Origin: Sphingomonas sp. HF-S4
GTDB lineage: Bacteria; Pseudomonadota; Alphaproteobacteria; Sphingomonadales; Sphingomonadaceae
Direction: 5' to 3'
Assembly: GCF_032911445.1 (NCBI RefSeq)
Contig: NZ_JAWJEJ010000001.1
Location: 1,922,001-1,986,000, forward strand
Length of the DNA stretch: 64,000 nucleotides
Made by a program: the position numbers and the translations under genes
In this document: in pieces, positions 30,051 to 37,685 of the stretch
Layout: every line of letters begins with the position of its first letter
Position numbering within the stretch: position 1 is the first letter of the stretch
Notes under the pieces: model-generated
What the model was told of the DNA's origin: nothing
What the model saw: only the letters and a program-made list of their open reading frames with translations
The model's database searches: none

Positions 30051-30493
30051 CTACGCACCCGATCCGCATCGCCGCGGCGTTGATCGACGACGGCGCGGGC
30101 CATATGCTGCTGGTTCGGAAGCACGGTGCCCAGGCCTATATGCAGGCCGGCGGCAAGATCGAACCCGGCGAGACCGCGATGGATGCGCTTCGCCGCGAAC
30201 TGCTCGAGGAGATCGGCTTGGTTCCGGCAACCGCGCCCGCCTATCTCGGCCGGTTCCGCGCGCCGGCTGCCAACGAGCCCGGCCGCATCGTCGAGGCGGA
30301 AATCTTCCGCCTCACCGCCGCCCATCCCCCGATCGTCGCCGCGGAGATCGCCGAGGCCCGGTGGGTTGCGATTAAGGCAGCGGGCGAGCTTCCGCTCGCG
30401 CCCCTGACGCGAGACCATATCCTGCCGATCGCGCGCGCGTTGCCTGCCTACGAAAAGGCCCCGGAGCCGCGCATCGCCGCTCCAGGGCCCTAA
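30047..30493 (+). CDS. NUDIX hydrolase
   Basis: The 148-residue protein contains a full Nudix box, GGKIEPGETAMDALRRELLEEIG, spanning about positions 36-58, with all metal-binding Glu residues. The family hydrolyses nucleoside diphosphate-linked compounds; substrate is not predictable. The GTG start overlaps the mtgA stop (GTGA), so the two are coupled. A hairpin overlaps its 3' end. Confidence 0.9.
   Translation: MTTHPIRIAAALIDDGAGHMLLVRKHGAQAYMQAGGKIEPGETAMDALRRELLEEIGLVPATAPAYLGRFRAPAANEPGRIVEAEIFRLTAAHPPIVAAEIAEARWVAIKAAGELPLAPLTRDHILPIARALPAYEKAPEPRIAAPGP
30457..30489. terminator. Possible bidirectional hairpin between convergent genes
   Basis: GGCCCCGGAGC and GCTCCAGGGCC make an 11-bp stem with one mismatch and an 11-nt loop. 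It overlaps the end of the NUDIX gene and lies 20 nt past the stop of the convergent gene. No T-run is present, so efficiency as an intrinsic terminator is doubtful. Confidence 0.35.
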
Positions 30494-30511
30494 ACGTGAT
30501 CCGGCCGCGGA

Positions 30512-30799
30512 TCAGTCGACCTTCTTGGCCGCGTCCTTCGCCGCGCCGCCGACATCCTTGGCGGCATCGCCGACGTCCTTCGCCGCGCTGGTGATCGCGT
30601 CGGTCTTCACATTCTCGCGCTGGTTCTGGTTGACCAGATACAGCCCGCCCAGCACCACCAGCACGAGCACGGCAAGCCCGATCAGCAGGGCGCCACCGCT
30701 CCCGCCGCGGCGCTCGACCACGACGGTGCTCGGATTGCTCGTCTCCGTGACCCGCTCGGACGTGACGCCGTCGGTACGCTCGACAATACGATCAGCCAT
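30512..30799 (-). CDS. Single-pass membrane protein with Lys/Asp/Ala-rich tail
   Basis: From the ATG at 30799 (AGGAGTGCAGG upstream) the product has 95 residues. It has a polar N-terminus with many Thr/Glu residues, one transmembrane helix (GALLIGLAVLVLVVLGGLYL) and a C-terminal tail with repeated AAKDVGDAAKDVGGAAKDA units. The tail is an 11-residue-like amphipathic repeat reminiscent of LEA/apolipoprotein-type helices and may lie on the membrane. The family is not recognised. Confidence 0.75.
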   Translation of the reverse strand: MADRIVERTDGVTSERVTETSNPSTVVVERRGGSGGALLIGLAVLVLVVLGGLYLVNQNQRENVKTDAITSAAKDVGDAAKDVGGAAKDAAKKVD

Positions 30800-30870
30800 G
30801 AACCTGCACTCCTCGATTGTGTCCGGCAGCAACAGAGGAGTGCCCATTTAGGTTCCGAAACGGTCGTAGA

Positions 30871-31194
30871 TCAGAACGGCAGCTTGAACCCCGGCGGCAG
30901 CGGCAGCCCGCTGCTCATCTTCGACATCTCGGTAGCCGATGCCGCATCGGCCTTGGCACGCGCATCGTTGAACGCTGCCGCGACCAGGTCCTCGAGCATG
31001 CCCTTCTCGCTCGGTGCGAGCAGCGAATCGTCGATGTCGACGGCGATGATCCGACCCTTGGCGCTTGCCTTGACCTTGACCAGCCCGCCACCCGAAACGC
31101 CCTCGACTTCGATCGTGTCGAGGTTCGCCTGCGCCTTGGTCAGCTCTTCCTGGACGTTCTGCGCCATCGCCATGATGTCTTCGAGGCTCCTCAT
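30871..31194 (-). CDS. ybaB: YbaB/EbfC nucleoid-associated protein
   Basis: The 107-residue protein reads [20 protein letters not shown] at the start, then [20 protein letters not shown] with the conserved GGGLVKV strand, and [13 protein letters not shown]. It is a dimeric DNA-binding protein usually encoded with dnaX and recR. Its ATG overlaps the dnaX stop as ATGA. recR does not follow in this genome. Confidence 0.94.
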   Translation of the reverse strand: MRSLEDIMAMAQNVQEELTKAQANLDTIEVEGVSGGGLVKVKASAKGRIIAVDIDDSLLAPSEKGMLEDLVAAAFNDARAKADAASATEMSKMSSGLPLPPGFKLPF

Positions 31195-32819
31195 GCCTGG
31201 TTACTCCGTAGGTTGTTCCAGCCGATCAGCTCGGCATCGGGAAAAGCGTGCATCGCAGCGGCGACCACCGGCGAGGCCAGCACCGCGTTGCGCTCTGCGG
31301 CCTCGTTGGCGACTGCCTGCTCGCGCATCGTCGGCGCGCCCGCGTCCTCAACGCATTTGAGCCGCCAATTGACCCCTGTCGCCTCGCGCAGTGCGGCTCC
31401 CAGCTCGCGCAGGAAATCCTGCGGCAATTCGCGTGCCGCGCCGAATTCAAATTCCGAGCCGTCAAACTTCACCGGACGCAGATAGTCGCGCACTTGCTGG
31501 GCGAGCTGGAAGCGCTTGCTTGCCTCCAAACAGATCGCGAGTTCGGCGATGCTCGACGGCATTGCCGGCTCGGCAGGCGCAGACGGCGCCGCGGCGGGAG
31601 CGGACGCCGTGACGGTCACGCTGCCGCTGGCGATCTGCCGCGCCAGCTCGCCCGGATCGGGAAGCTGCGACGCGTGGATCACGCGGAGCAGCGCCATCTC
31701 GCACGCCTCGATCGGCAGCGCCGCCTTGGCGACTTCGTCATGCCCGCGCAGCACCAATTGCCACAGCCGGTGCAGCGCCGGGAAAGAGAGACCGGCCGCC
31801 CAGTCCTGCAACGCCTTGAGTTCCTCGGCCGACTGGCCCGCACCCGAATCGGTGCCGAGCTTGGCCAAAGTCACGCCGTGGACGGTTTCCAGCAGCGTAC
31901 GCAGTACCGCCTGGGGATCGACGCCCAGATCATATTGCCCGCGCAACGCCGCGAGCGCGCCCAGCGCGTCGCCAGCGAGCAGCAACCCGAACAGTGCGCG
32001 GATCGCCCCGCGATCGGACAGGCCGAGCATCGCCCGCACCGCCTCGGCGCGCACCCCGCCGCCTTCGAGCCCGGCATGCGCGATCGCCTGGTCGAGAATC
32101 GACAGCCCGTCGCGTGCCGATCCTTCGGCGGCGCGCGCGATCAGCGCCAGCGCGTCGGGCTCGGCCTCGACGCCCTCGGCCTGCGCGACATGCGCGAAAT
32201 GCCCGGCGAGCAACTCTGCCGGGATCCGCCGCAGGTCGAAGCGCTGGCAGCGCGACAGCACCGTCACCGGCACCTTGTTGACCTCGGTCGTCGCGAACAG
32301 GAACTTCACGTGCGCCGGCGGTTCCTCGAGCGTCTTGAGCAGGCCGTTGAACGCGGCCTTGGACAGCATGTGGACTTCGTCGATGATGTAGATCTTGTAC
32401 CGCGCCGACACCGCCGAATAGCGCGACGCCTCGATGATCTCGCGGATATCGTCGATGCCGGTATGGCTCGCGGCGTCCATCTCGATCACGTCGATATGGC
32501 GACCCTCGGCGATCGCACGGCACGGCTCGCAGACCCCGCACGGGTCGATCGTCGGCCTGCCGTGCCCGTCCGGCCCGATGCAGTTCAGTGCCTTGGCGAT
32601 CAGCCGCGCGGTCGAGGTCTTGCCGACTCCGCGGACGCCAGTGAGCAGGAAGGCATGCGCCAGCCGGTCGCGCTTGATCGCATTGCCCAGCGTGGTGACC
32701 ATCGCATCCTGCCCGATCAGTTCGGAAAAGGTCTGCGGCCGGTATTTCCGCGCAAGGACGCGATACGCCTCCTGCTTGGGCTGGGGCGGTTCGTCGAGGC
32801 CAAGGAGGGAATCGGACAT
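31191..32819 (-). CDS. dnaX: DNA polymerase III subunit gamma/tau
   Basis: The 542-residue clamp-loader ATPase starts with [20 protein letters not shown] at residues 19-38, then Walker [14 protein letters not shown], the zinc cysteines DPCGVCEPC, the [20 protein letters not shown] block and [11 protein letters not shown]. The C-terminal 180 residues are the tau-like region, ending before ybaB. It loads the beta clamp at the replication fork. It overlaps ybaB downstream; a toxin-antitoxin pair lies upstream. Confidence 0.96.
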   Translation of the reverse strand: MSDSLLGLDEPPQPKQEAYRVLARKYRPQTFSELIGQDAMVTTLGNAIKRDRLAHAFLLTGVRGVGKTSTARLIAKALNCIGPDGHGRPTIDPCGVCEPCRAIAEGRHIDVIEMDAASHTGIDDIREIIEASRYSAVSARYKIYIIDEVHMLSKAAFNGLLKTLEEPPAHVKFLFATTEVNKVPVTVLSRCQRFDLRRIPAELLAGHFAHVAQAEGVEAEPDALALIARAAEGSARDGLSILDQAIAHAGLEGGGVRAEAVRAMLGLSDRGAIRALFGLLLAGDALGALAALRGQYDLGVDPQAVLRTLLETVHGVTLAKLGTDSGAGQSAEELKALQDWAAGLSFPALHRLWQLVLRGHDEVAKAALPIEACEMALLRVIHASQLPDPGELARQIASGSVTVTASAPAAAPSAPAEPAMPSSIAELAICLEASKRFQLAQQVRDYLRPVKFDGSEFEFGAARELPQDFLRELGAALREATGVNWRLKCVEDAGAPTMREQAVANEAAERNAVLASPVVAAAMHAFPDAELIGWNNLRSNQA

Positions 32820-32859
32820 CGCAGCCTATGTAGGCGGGCATGCGCGGCTTGTCGAAGGA

Positions 32860-33156
32860 TCAGGACAAGTGTCGCGGCGCATCCATGCGCGGATGCAGCA
32901 CACGAACGATGCGGAGTGTGCCGGGCAGAATCCTGTAGTAGACGAAATGGCTCTCGTGGCGAAATCGCCAATGGCCTGAGGAAGAGCTTACCGGTCGCCC
33001 CATCTCCGGTTGATCCAGCAAGCCAGTGAATGCGACGTCAAATGACCCCACGTAACGGCTCGCCTGAGCGGCGCCCCAATGGGTAGCGGTATAATCGTAA
33101 ATGGCATCTAGATCGTGATCGGCAGCTACCGAGATGACGAGCCTCAGGCGTTCCAA
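32860..33156 (-). CDS. RelE/ParE-type toxin
   Basis: The 98-residue product has the ParE fold pattern: LVISVAADHDLDAIYDYTAT, then GRPVSSSSGHWRFRHESHFV (about residues 54-73) and VYYRILPGTLRIVRVLHPRM. The C-terminal basic strand pair and the YR-x-L-x8-RVLH block are typical of ParE. These toxins poison gyrase or act as RelE-type nucleases; ParE is favoured by the partner. It starts with TTG and overlaps the antitoxin by 13 bp. Confidence 0.85.
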   Translation of the reverse strand: MERLRLVISVAADHDLDAIYDYTATHWGAAQASRYVGSFDVAFTGLLDQPEMGRPVSSSSGHWRFRHESHFVYYRILPGTLRIVRVLHPRMDAPRHLS

Positions 33157-33392
33157 CGCTTACGGCCGTCCGCGATTATGTCGGCAATGGAGCGACCTTC
33201 GTCGCCACTTGCATCGCCTTCCGCCAAGGCTGCCGCCAGTTCCGGCGTCATCTCCCAGCGATCTTCCTGTTCGAGATCGGCGCGGATCAAGGCGCGCAAA
33301 TAGGCTTCGACATCAGGATACGCCCCCTCGCGGACGCGCAATTCCACCCCGTCCTTGAACTCATCGGGCAGATGGAAGCTGATCTTCGTCAT
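33144..33392 (-). CDS. ParD-like ribbon-helix-helix antitoxin
   Basis: The 82-residue protein starts MTKISFHLPDEFKDGVELRV, a ribbon-helix-helix strand and helix, followed by YPDVEAYLRALIRADLEQED and an acidic C-terminal tail that would wrap the toxin. It precedes and overlaps the ParE-like gene, the usual antitoxin-toxin order. It is expected to repress its own promoter in the 42 bp between it and the SRP RNA gene. Confidence 0.88.
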   Translation of the reverse strand: MTKISFHLPDEFKDGVELRVREGAYPDVEAYLRALIRADLEQEDRWEMTPELAAALAEGDASGDEGRSIADIIADGRKRWNA

Positions 33393-33433
33393 GCGCGGAG
33401 TTTCCGCCCAAGCCTAAACGCTGTCAATGGAGG

Positions 33434-33528
33434 AAGGTGGGAGCCGGAACGACCCGCGGCGAAATCGTTGTGGCTGCTTCCTTCCGGATCTGACCAGGTT
33501 GGCGACGACCACGTCCGCCCGACTCCCG
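33434..33528 (-). ncRNA. ffs: 4.5S SRP RNA (small bacterial signal recognition particle RNA)
   Basis: On the minus strand the apical SRP domain is intact: CAGATCCGGAAGGAAGCAGCC contains the GGAAGG-x-AGCAGCC symmetric and asymmetric loops bound by Ffh. The ends pair (GGGAGTCGG near the 5' end with CCGGCTCCC near the 3' end). A matching promoter lies just upstream. Exact ends are estimated within a few bases. ffs next to dnaX is the usual alphaproteobacterial setting; here a toxin-antitoxin pair separates them. Confidence 0.93.
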
Positions 33529-33533
33529 CGGCG

Positions 33534-33562
33534 CATATGGGCGAACTCCCGCCGCGAGGCAA
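33534..33562 (-). promoter_or_regulatory. Candidate sigma-70 promoter of ffs
   Basis: On the minus strand TTGCCT (complement of 33557-33562) and CATATG (complement of 33534-33539) are 17 nt apart and would start transcription about 33528, matching the 5' end of the SRP RNA helix. Confidence 0.5.
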
Positions 33563-33594
33563 GGGGCGCCCGCATCGGACGCCCCGCCCCTCAT

Positions 33595-33885
33595 TCAACG
33601 ATAATAGCGGACCTTGCGGCAAATGCGGACGCGGTCCCCACGCCGCCACTCGCGCCGGCAGACCGTGCGCGTATAGGCGCGGCGGTTATTGCGATAATGA
33701 CGACGGTATTGGCGGCGGTCGCGGCGATAGTGGCGCCGGTCTTGCTCGACGAGCGCGGTGGCCGAGCTGGCGGCGAACGAAGCGGCCGTGATGGCAGCGG
33801 GCGCCGCCGGCGCCGTCGTTGCCGAAGCCGCGGGCACGGTGAACAGCGCAGCCGCTGCGGCGACGGCGAGAGTGAGAAGCTTCAT
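33595..33885 (-). CDS. Small secreted Arg/Tyr-rich protein
   Basis: From the ATG at 33885 (GGGAGA upstream) the product has 96 residues. It has a signal peptide ending AASA and an alanine-rich spacer. A strongly basic C-terminal half follows, built on repeated R-R-x-Y-R-R units (HYRRDRRQYRRHYRNNRRAY), with two cysteines in TVCRREWRRGDRVRIC. Proteins of this kind are common in sphingomonads, but no role is known to me. The charge suggests binding to nucleic acid, lipid A or acidic polysaccharide. Confidence 0.7.
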   Translation of the reverse strand: MKLLTLAVAAAAALFTVPAASATTAPAAPAAITAASFAASSATALVEQDRRHYRRDRRQYRRHYRNNRRAYTRTVCRREWRRGDRVRICRKVRYYR

Positions 33886-33953
33886 CGATAATCTCCCGGA
33901 TGCAGGGCGATCCTGCTGCCGTTGCAATTCCGGCACGGCGGGTTGGTTCCGGC

Positions 33954-34289
33954 TCAGCGTCCCTGCATGTCGCGATGCTCGCTCGGCATCCGCACGGTGA
34001 GCCCGTCGAGATCGGGGGTCAGCACGATCTGGCAAGCGAGCCGACTGGTCCGCGCCGCGCCGAAGGCGAGGTCGAGCATATCCTCTTCCTCCTCGCTTGC
34101 GCGCGGCAATCTGGCGAAATCCTCCGCGGCAACGATCACATGGCAGGTCGAGCACGACATCTGCCCCTCGCACGTCCCCTCCAGCGGTTGCCCGGCATTC
34201 TGCGCGACTTCGAGCAGGATCGCACCGTCGGCGGCTTCGACTTCGCGAGTCTCGCCCTCGCCGGCGCTGACGAAACGCACCCGGATCAT
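33954..34289 (-). CDS. [2Fe-2S] ferredoxin, adrenodoxin-type
   Basis: The 111-residue ferredoxin has GTCEGQMSCSTCHVIV with three cluster cysteines (C-x5-C-x2-C) and the fourth in SRLACQIVLTPDLDGLTVRM. This is the adrenodoxin/Fdx class that supplies electrons for Fe-S cluster assembly or to cytochromes P450. Its ATG overlaps the stop of the first cysteine desulfurase (ATGA), so it is the third gene of a desulfurase-desulfurase-ferredoxin operon. Confidence 0.92.
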   Translation of the reverse strand: MIRVRFVSAGEGETREVEAADGAILLEVAQNAGQPLEGTCEGQMSCSTCHVIVAAEDFARLPRASEEEEDMLDLAFGAARTSRLACQIVLTPDLDGLTVRMPSEHRDMQGR

Positions 34290-35377
34290 GCCGCGACCTT
34301 CTGCGCACGCGCCGCTGCAGTGATCCGGTCGAGCGCAGTCAACAATTCTTCCTCCGTAGTCATGCGCCCGAAGCCGAGCCGGATGCTCGACCGCGCCTGC
34401 GCATCGCTCATCCCGATGGCCTGCAGCACATGGCTGGGCCGCCCCGATCCGCTCGCACAGGCCGACCCCGCCGAGAATGCGATGTCGCGCACGTCCGACA
34501 TCAGCCGCGCGACATCGAGCCCCTCGCGGCGCAGGTTTAGATTGCCGTGATAGCGCTCGCCCTGCGACCCATTGAGCTGCCAGTCGCCGCCGATATGCGC
34601 CAGCGCCGCGCGGAAGAGCTGCTCGGCATGGGCATGATCCGCGCCGAAGCGCTGCTTGGCGAGCCGCGCCGCCGCGCCGAACCCCGCACACAGCGCCGGC
34701 GACAGCGTCCCCGAACGCCCACCCGGCTCCTGCCCGCCGCCGTGCAGCAACGGTTCGAGCGTCACGCCGTCGCGGATCCACAGCGCGCCGACGCCCTTTG
34801 GCCCGTGGATCTTGTGCGCCGACACTGCGACCAGGTCGCACTCTTCCGGAATCCGCACGCGGCCATAGCCCTGCACCGCATCGCACAGGAAGCGCGCGCC
34901 GGCGGCCTGCGCCAGCTCGGCGAGCTGCTCGATCGGCTGGATCGTTCCGATCTCGTTGTTGACCAGCATCGCTGCGACCAGCCCGGTGCCGGGCCCGATC
35001 GCCGCACGGGCGGCGGCGAAATCGACCAGCCCGTCGCTGCCCACCGGCAGCACGGTCACCGCCCTGCCCTTGCGCGCCTGGGCCGCGACGGCGTCGAGCA
35101 CTGCGGCATGCTCGGTCGCGACCGTGACGATCGGCCCGCTCGTCCCCTTGATCGCCCAGTTGAGCGCCTCGGTCGCGCCGCTGGTGAAGCTCAGCGTGCC
35201 GCCCGCGGGCATCAGCGCCGCGACATCGTCGCGCGCGACCTCGACCGCCGCCTTGGCCTTGCGCCCCGCCGCGTGCGCCGAATGCGGATTGGCGTGCTGG
35301 CTCTCCAGCCATGGGAGCATCGCGGCGAGTGCCTCGGGCGCGAGCGGCGTGGTCGCCTGATAATCGAGATAGGTCAT
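34286..35377 (-). CDS. Cysteine desulfurase, NifS/IscS-like (second of tandem pair)
   Basis: The 363-residue PLP enzyme starts MTYLDYQATTPLAPEAL and has ATEHAAVLDA (PLP-stacking His), NNEIGTIQPI, SAHKIHGPKGVGAL (PLP Lys) and FSAGSACASGSGRPSHVL with the persulfide cysteine. It releases sulfur from cysteine for Fe-S clusters or thio-modifications. It follows a homologous gene with ATGA overlap and is followed by a ferredoxin. Length is normal. The ATG at 35377 is used because longer readings add a basic tail unlike the family. Confidence 0.9.
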   Translation of the reverse strand: MTYLDYQATTPLAPEALAAMLPWLESQHANPHSAHAAGRKAKAAVEVARDDVAALMPAGGTLSFTSGATEALNWAIKGTSGPIVTVATEHAAVLDAVAAQARKGRAVTVLPVGSDGLVDFAAARAAIGPGTGLVAAMLVNNEIGTIQPIEQLAELAQAAGARFLCDAVQGYGRVRIPEECDLVAVSAHKIHGPKGVGALWIRDGVTLEPLLHGGGQEPGGRSGTLSPALCAGFGAAARLAKQRFGADHAHAEQLFRAALAHIGGDWQLNGSQGERYHGNLNLRREGLDVARLMSDVRDIAFSAGSACASGSGRPSHVLQAIGMSDAQARSSIRLGFGRMTTEEELLTALDRITAAARAQKVAA

Positions 35378-36438
35378 GCTGCGCGCGCCCGTGCATCGGC
35401 AGCGATTGCGCACCACAATGCCGCGAAGGCGTCGACCTCCGCCTCGGTGGTCGCGCGCCCGAAGCTCACCCGCACGACTTCGCGCAGTGCTGGCTCGGCC
35501 CAGCCCATCGCGGTCAGCACATGGCTCGGGCGGAGGCTTCCCGACGAGCAGGCGCTGCCGGCCGAGACCGAGATCCCCGCCATGTCGAATCGGATCAACT
35601 GCGCCGCGGCCGAAACCCCCGGCATCCGGTATGCGCCGATCAGCGGCGACCGGGAACTCGCCGCCCCGACGATCTCCGCCCCCTCCAGCGCCGCCTCGAG
35701 CCGCGCCCGCAATGCGGCGAGCCTATGCAACTCCTCGGGCACCTCGACCGCCGCGGCATAGCCCAGCGCGCCCGGCAGGTTCTCCGTCCCGGCGCGATAC
35801 CCCTTTTCCTGTCCACCCATCGGCAGCAGCGTGGCGAAGTCGCGGACGAACAGCGCGCCGATCCCCGGCGGCCCGCCGCGCTTGTGCGCAGAGACCGCGA
35901 CCAGATCGGCGTGCCGCAGAACCGCCGCAGAGGCGCGCGCCGGCATCTGCGCCGCGTCCACGAGCAGGATGCCACCGGCCTCATGCACGATCGCCGCGAT
36001 CGCCTCGACCGGCTGGATCACGCCGGTCTCGCTGTTGGTCCGCTGGACGCAGAGCAGCACGCGCGGGCCCATCGCGGCCCGCAGCGCATCGAGATCGAGC
36101 GTCCCGTCGGCCAGCACCGGCAGCACCTTCGCGCCCTCGGCATGACGCAGCACCGAATCATGCTCGACCGCGGTGATGACGCGGCGCTCGGCGACCGAGC
36201 GGGTCAGCGCCAGATGGAGCGATTCGCTCGCGCCCGAAGTCAGCACCAGCTCGTGCGCCCAGCCATAGGCCGCGGCGATCCGCGCCCGCGCATCCTCCAG
36301 CGCCGCGCGTGCGGCGCGCCCCTCGGCATGCGGCGAAGAGGGGTTTGCCCAGCGCGCCATGCCCTCGATCACCGCGGCCTTGGCGGCGTCGATCATCGGC
36401 GTGGTTGCGGCATGATCCAGATAGATACGATCGGCCAA
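35374..36438 (-). CDS. Cysteine desulfurase, NifS/IscS-like (first of tandem pair)
   Basis: The 354-residue enzyme starts MADRIYLDHAATTPMIDAA and holds AVEHDSVLRHA, NSETGVIQPV, SAHKRGGPPGIGAL (PLP Lys) and VSAGSACSSGSLRPSHVL with the catalytic Cys. It is clearly homologous to the downstream gene but diverged through most of its length. Both copies keep all key residues, so the pair is not a gene plus pseudogene. No IscU or SufBCD genes adjoin; sufE is at 10.7 kb. Confidence 0.9.
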   Translation of the reverse strand: MADRIYLDHAATTPMIDAAKAAVIEGMARWANPSSPHAEGRAARAALEDARARIAAAYGWAHELVLTSGASESLHLALTRSVAERRVITAVEHDSVLRHAEGAKVLPVLADGTLDLDALRAAMGPRVLLCVQRTNSETGVIQPVEAIAAIVHEAGGILLVDAAQMPARASAAVLRHADLVAVSAHKRGGPPGIGALFVRDFATLLPMGGQEKGYRAGTENLPGALGYAAAVEVPEELHRLAALRARLEAALEGAEIVGAASSRSPLIGAYRMPGVSAAAQLIRFDMAGISVSAGSACSSGSLRPSHVLTAMGWAEPALREVVRVSFGRATTEAEVDAFAALWCAIAADARARAA

Positions 36439-36530
36439 GGCGGTTCCAATTGCGTGAAGGGCAGCGCTGCCTATATAGCGCCCAACTCCCCGCGCTCCAC
36501 TGCGCGCCCCATTTTCAAGGCAGGCCTACA

Positions 36531-37187
36531 TTGCCCGAAGTCATCTTCCCCGGTCCCGAAGGCCGCCTCGAAGGCCGTTTCGCTCCCGCTCCCAAGCCGC
36601 GCGCGCCCGTCGCGATGATCCTCCACCCGCATCCCAATGCGGGCGGGACGATGAACAACCGCATCGTCCAGGAGCTCTACAAGACCTTCCAGCGCCGCGG
36701 CTTCGCGACGCTGCGCTTCAACTTCCGCGGCGTCGGCAAGAGCCAGGGCACGTTCGACAACGGCATCGGCGAATTGTCTGACGCCGCCAGCGCGCTCGAC
36801 TGGGTACAGAGCTTCCACCCCGAAGCCTCGACCACCTGGATCGCGGGCGTCAGCTTCGGCGCGTGGATCGGCATGCAGCTGCTGATGCGCCGCCCCGAAA
36901 TCCGCGGCTTCATCTCGGTCGCGCCGCCAGCGAACATGTACGACTTCAGCTTCCTGGCGCCCTGCCCCAGCTCGGGCATCATCATCCAGGGCGAAGGCGA
37001 CGAAGTCGCGACCCCGGCCGCGACCCAGAAGCTGGTCGACAAGCTGCGCACGCAGAAGCACATCACGATCCACCACGACACGATCCCGCACGCCAACCAT
37101 TTCTTCCAGGACGAGATGGAGCAGCTGATGGGCTCGGTGGACACGTATCTCGACATGCGGCTGGATCCCAACTCGCCGATTCGGTGA
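36531..37187 (+). CDS. Alpha/beta hydrolase
   Basis: The 218-residue product begins with a TTG start (MPEVIFPGPEGRLEGRF). It contains HPHPNAGGTMNNRIV, LRFNFRGVGKSQG, the nucleophile elbow GVSFGAWIG (Ser), and a late PHANHFF with the candidate His. The HPHP-x-GGTM motif marks a small cytosolic hydrolase family, probably esterase-like, with unknown substrate. It diverges from the cysteine desulfurases with 92 bp between. A GC-rich hairpin repeat follows 29 bp downstream. Confidence 0.85.
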   Translation: MPEVIFPGPEGRLEGRFAPAPKPRAPVAMILHPHPNAGGTMNNRIVQELYKTFQRRGFATLRFNFRGVGKSQGTFDNGIGELSDAASALDWVQSFHPEASTTWIAGVSFGAWIGMQLLMRRPEIRGFISVAPPANMYDFSFLAPCPSSGIIIQGEGDEVATPAATQKLVDKLRTQKHITIHHDTIPHANHFFQDEMEQLMGSVDTYLDMRLDPNSPIR

Positions 37188-37216
37188 TATGTCGGGCCGC
37201 CACGCCCCTGCCCGTC

Positions 37217-37237
37217 ACCCCGGCCTTGTGCCGGGGT
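37217..37237. repeat. REP-like GC-rich hairpin
   Basis: ACCCCGGC and GCCGGGGT form a perfect 8-bp stem around CTTGT. The unit CACCCCGGCCTTGTGCCGGGG looks like a dispersed intergenic element of GC-rich alphaproteobacteria. The 151-bp gap 37188-37338 holds nothing else recognisable. Confidence 0.45.
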
Positions 37238-37338
37238 TACGATGAGGTAGTTAGCGCGTCAGGCGTGGACCGAACGCGTTGATACGGAAGACCACAAACG
37301 CCCTAGTTGCGGACGTTCGCGATTTGCAGGTCCGCCGC

Positions 37339-37509
37339 CTAGATCGACCAGATCAGCAGATTCCCCAGCAGCACCAGCGCAGCGACCAGCATCAGCACAC
37401 CCTTGAAGCGGTCGCCGCCGCGCCAGGTACGTACCGCGCCCCAGACCAAGGCGAACATCGCCACCACGACGATGCTCAACAGCAGTGGGTTCAGCGTGGG
37501 ATCGATCAT
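37339..37509 (-). CDS. Small two-helix membrane protein, 56 residues
   Basis: The product begins MIDPTLNPLLLSIVVVAMFA, has a charged loop RTWRGGDRFKG and a second helix VLMLVAALVLLGNLLIW. It overlaps the upstream small membrane gene as ATGA and is the last of three coupled genes beginning with the threonine dehydratase-like gene. No family is recognised. Confidence 0.65.
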   Translation of the reverse strand: MIDPTLNPLLLSIVVVAMFALVWGAVRTWRGGDRFKGVLMLVAALVLLGNLLIWSI

Positions 37510-37685
37510 CGCACCACCAGCCACACCAGCGCCACGATCGCCAGCGCCACGCCGACGAACCCGGCAATCACCTTGGGCTCACCGCGATAGATCAGCCGCA
37601 GGAAATACCAGAGGAACAGCCCCAGCCCGCGCGTCGCCACGCTCAGCACATTGGCCAGTACGCCGCCCAGCTGCGTTTCCCTCAT
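37506..37685 (-). CDS. Small membrane protein, 59 residues
   Basis: The 59-residue product has an amphipathic first half (ATRGLGLFLWYFLRLIYRGE) and one clear helix at the end (VIAGFVGVALAIVALVWLVV). Its ATG overlaps the dehydratase stop as TGATG and its own stop overlaps the next small gene as ATGA, so translation of all three is coupled. Function unknown; position suggests membrane partners of one another. Confidence 0.65.
   Translation of the reverse strand: MRETQLGGVLANVLSVATRGLGLFLWYFLRLIYRGEPKVIAGFVGVALAIVALVWLVVR

Noticed and set aside
33434-33540. Plus-strand SRP-like RNA
   Set aside because: The conserved GGAAGGAAGCAGCC loop reads 5' to 3' only on the minus strand, and the promoter also fits the minus strand.
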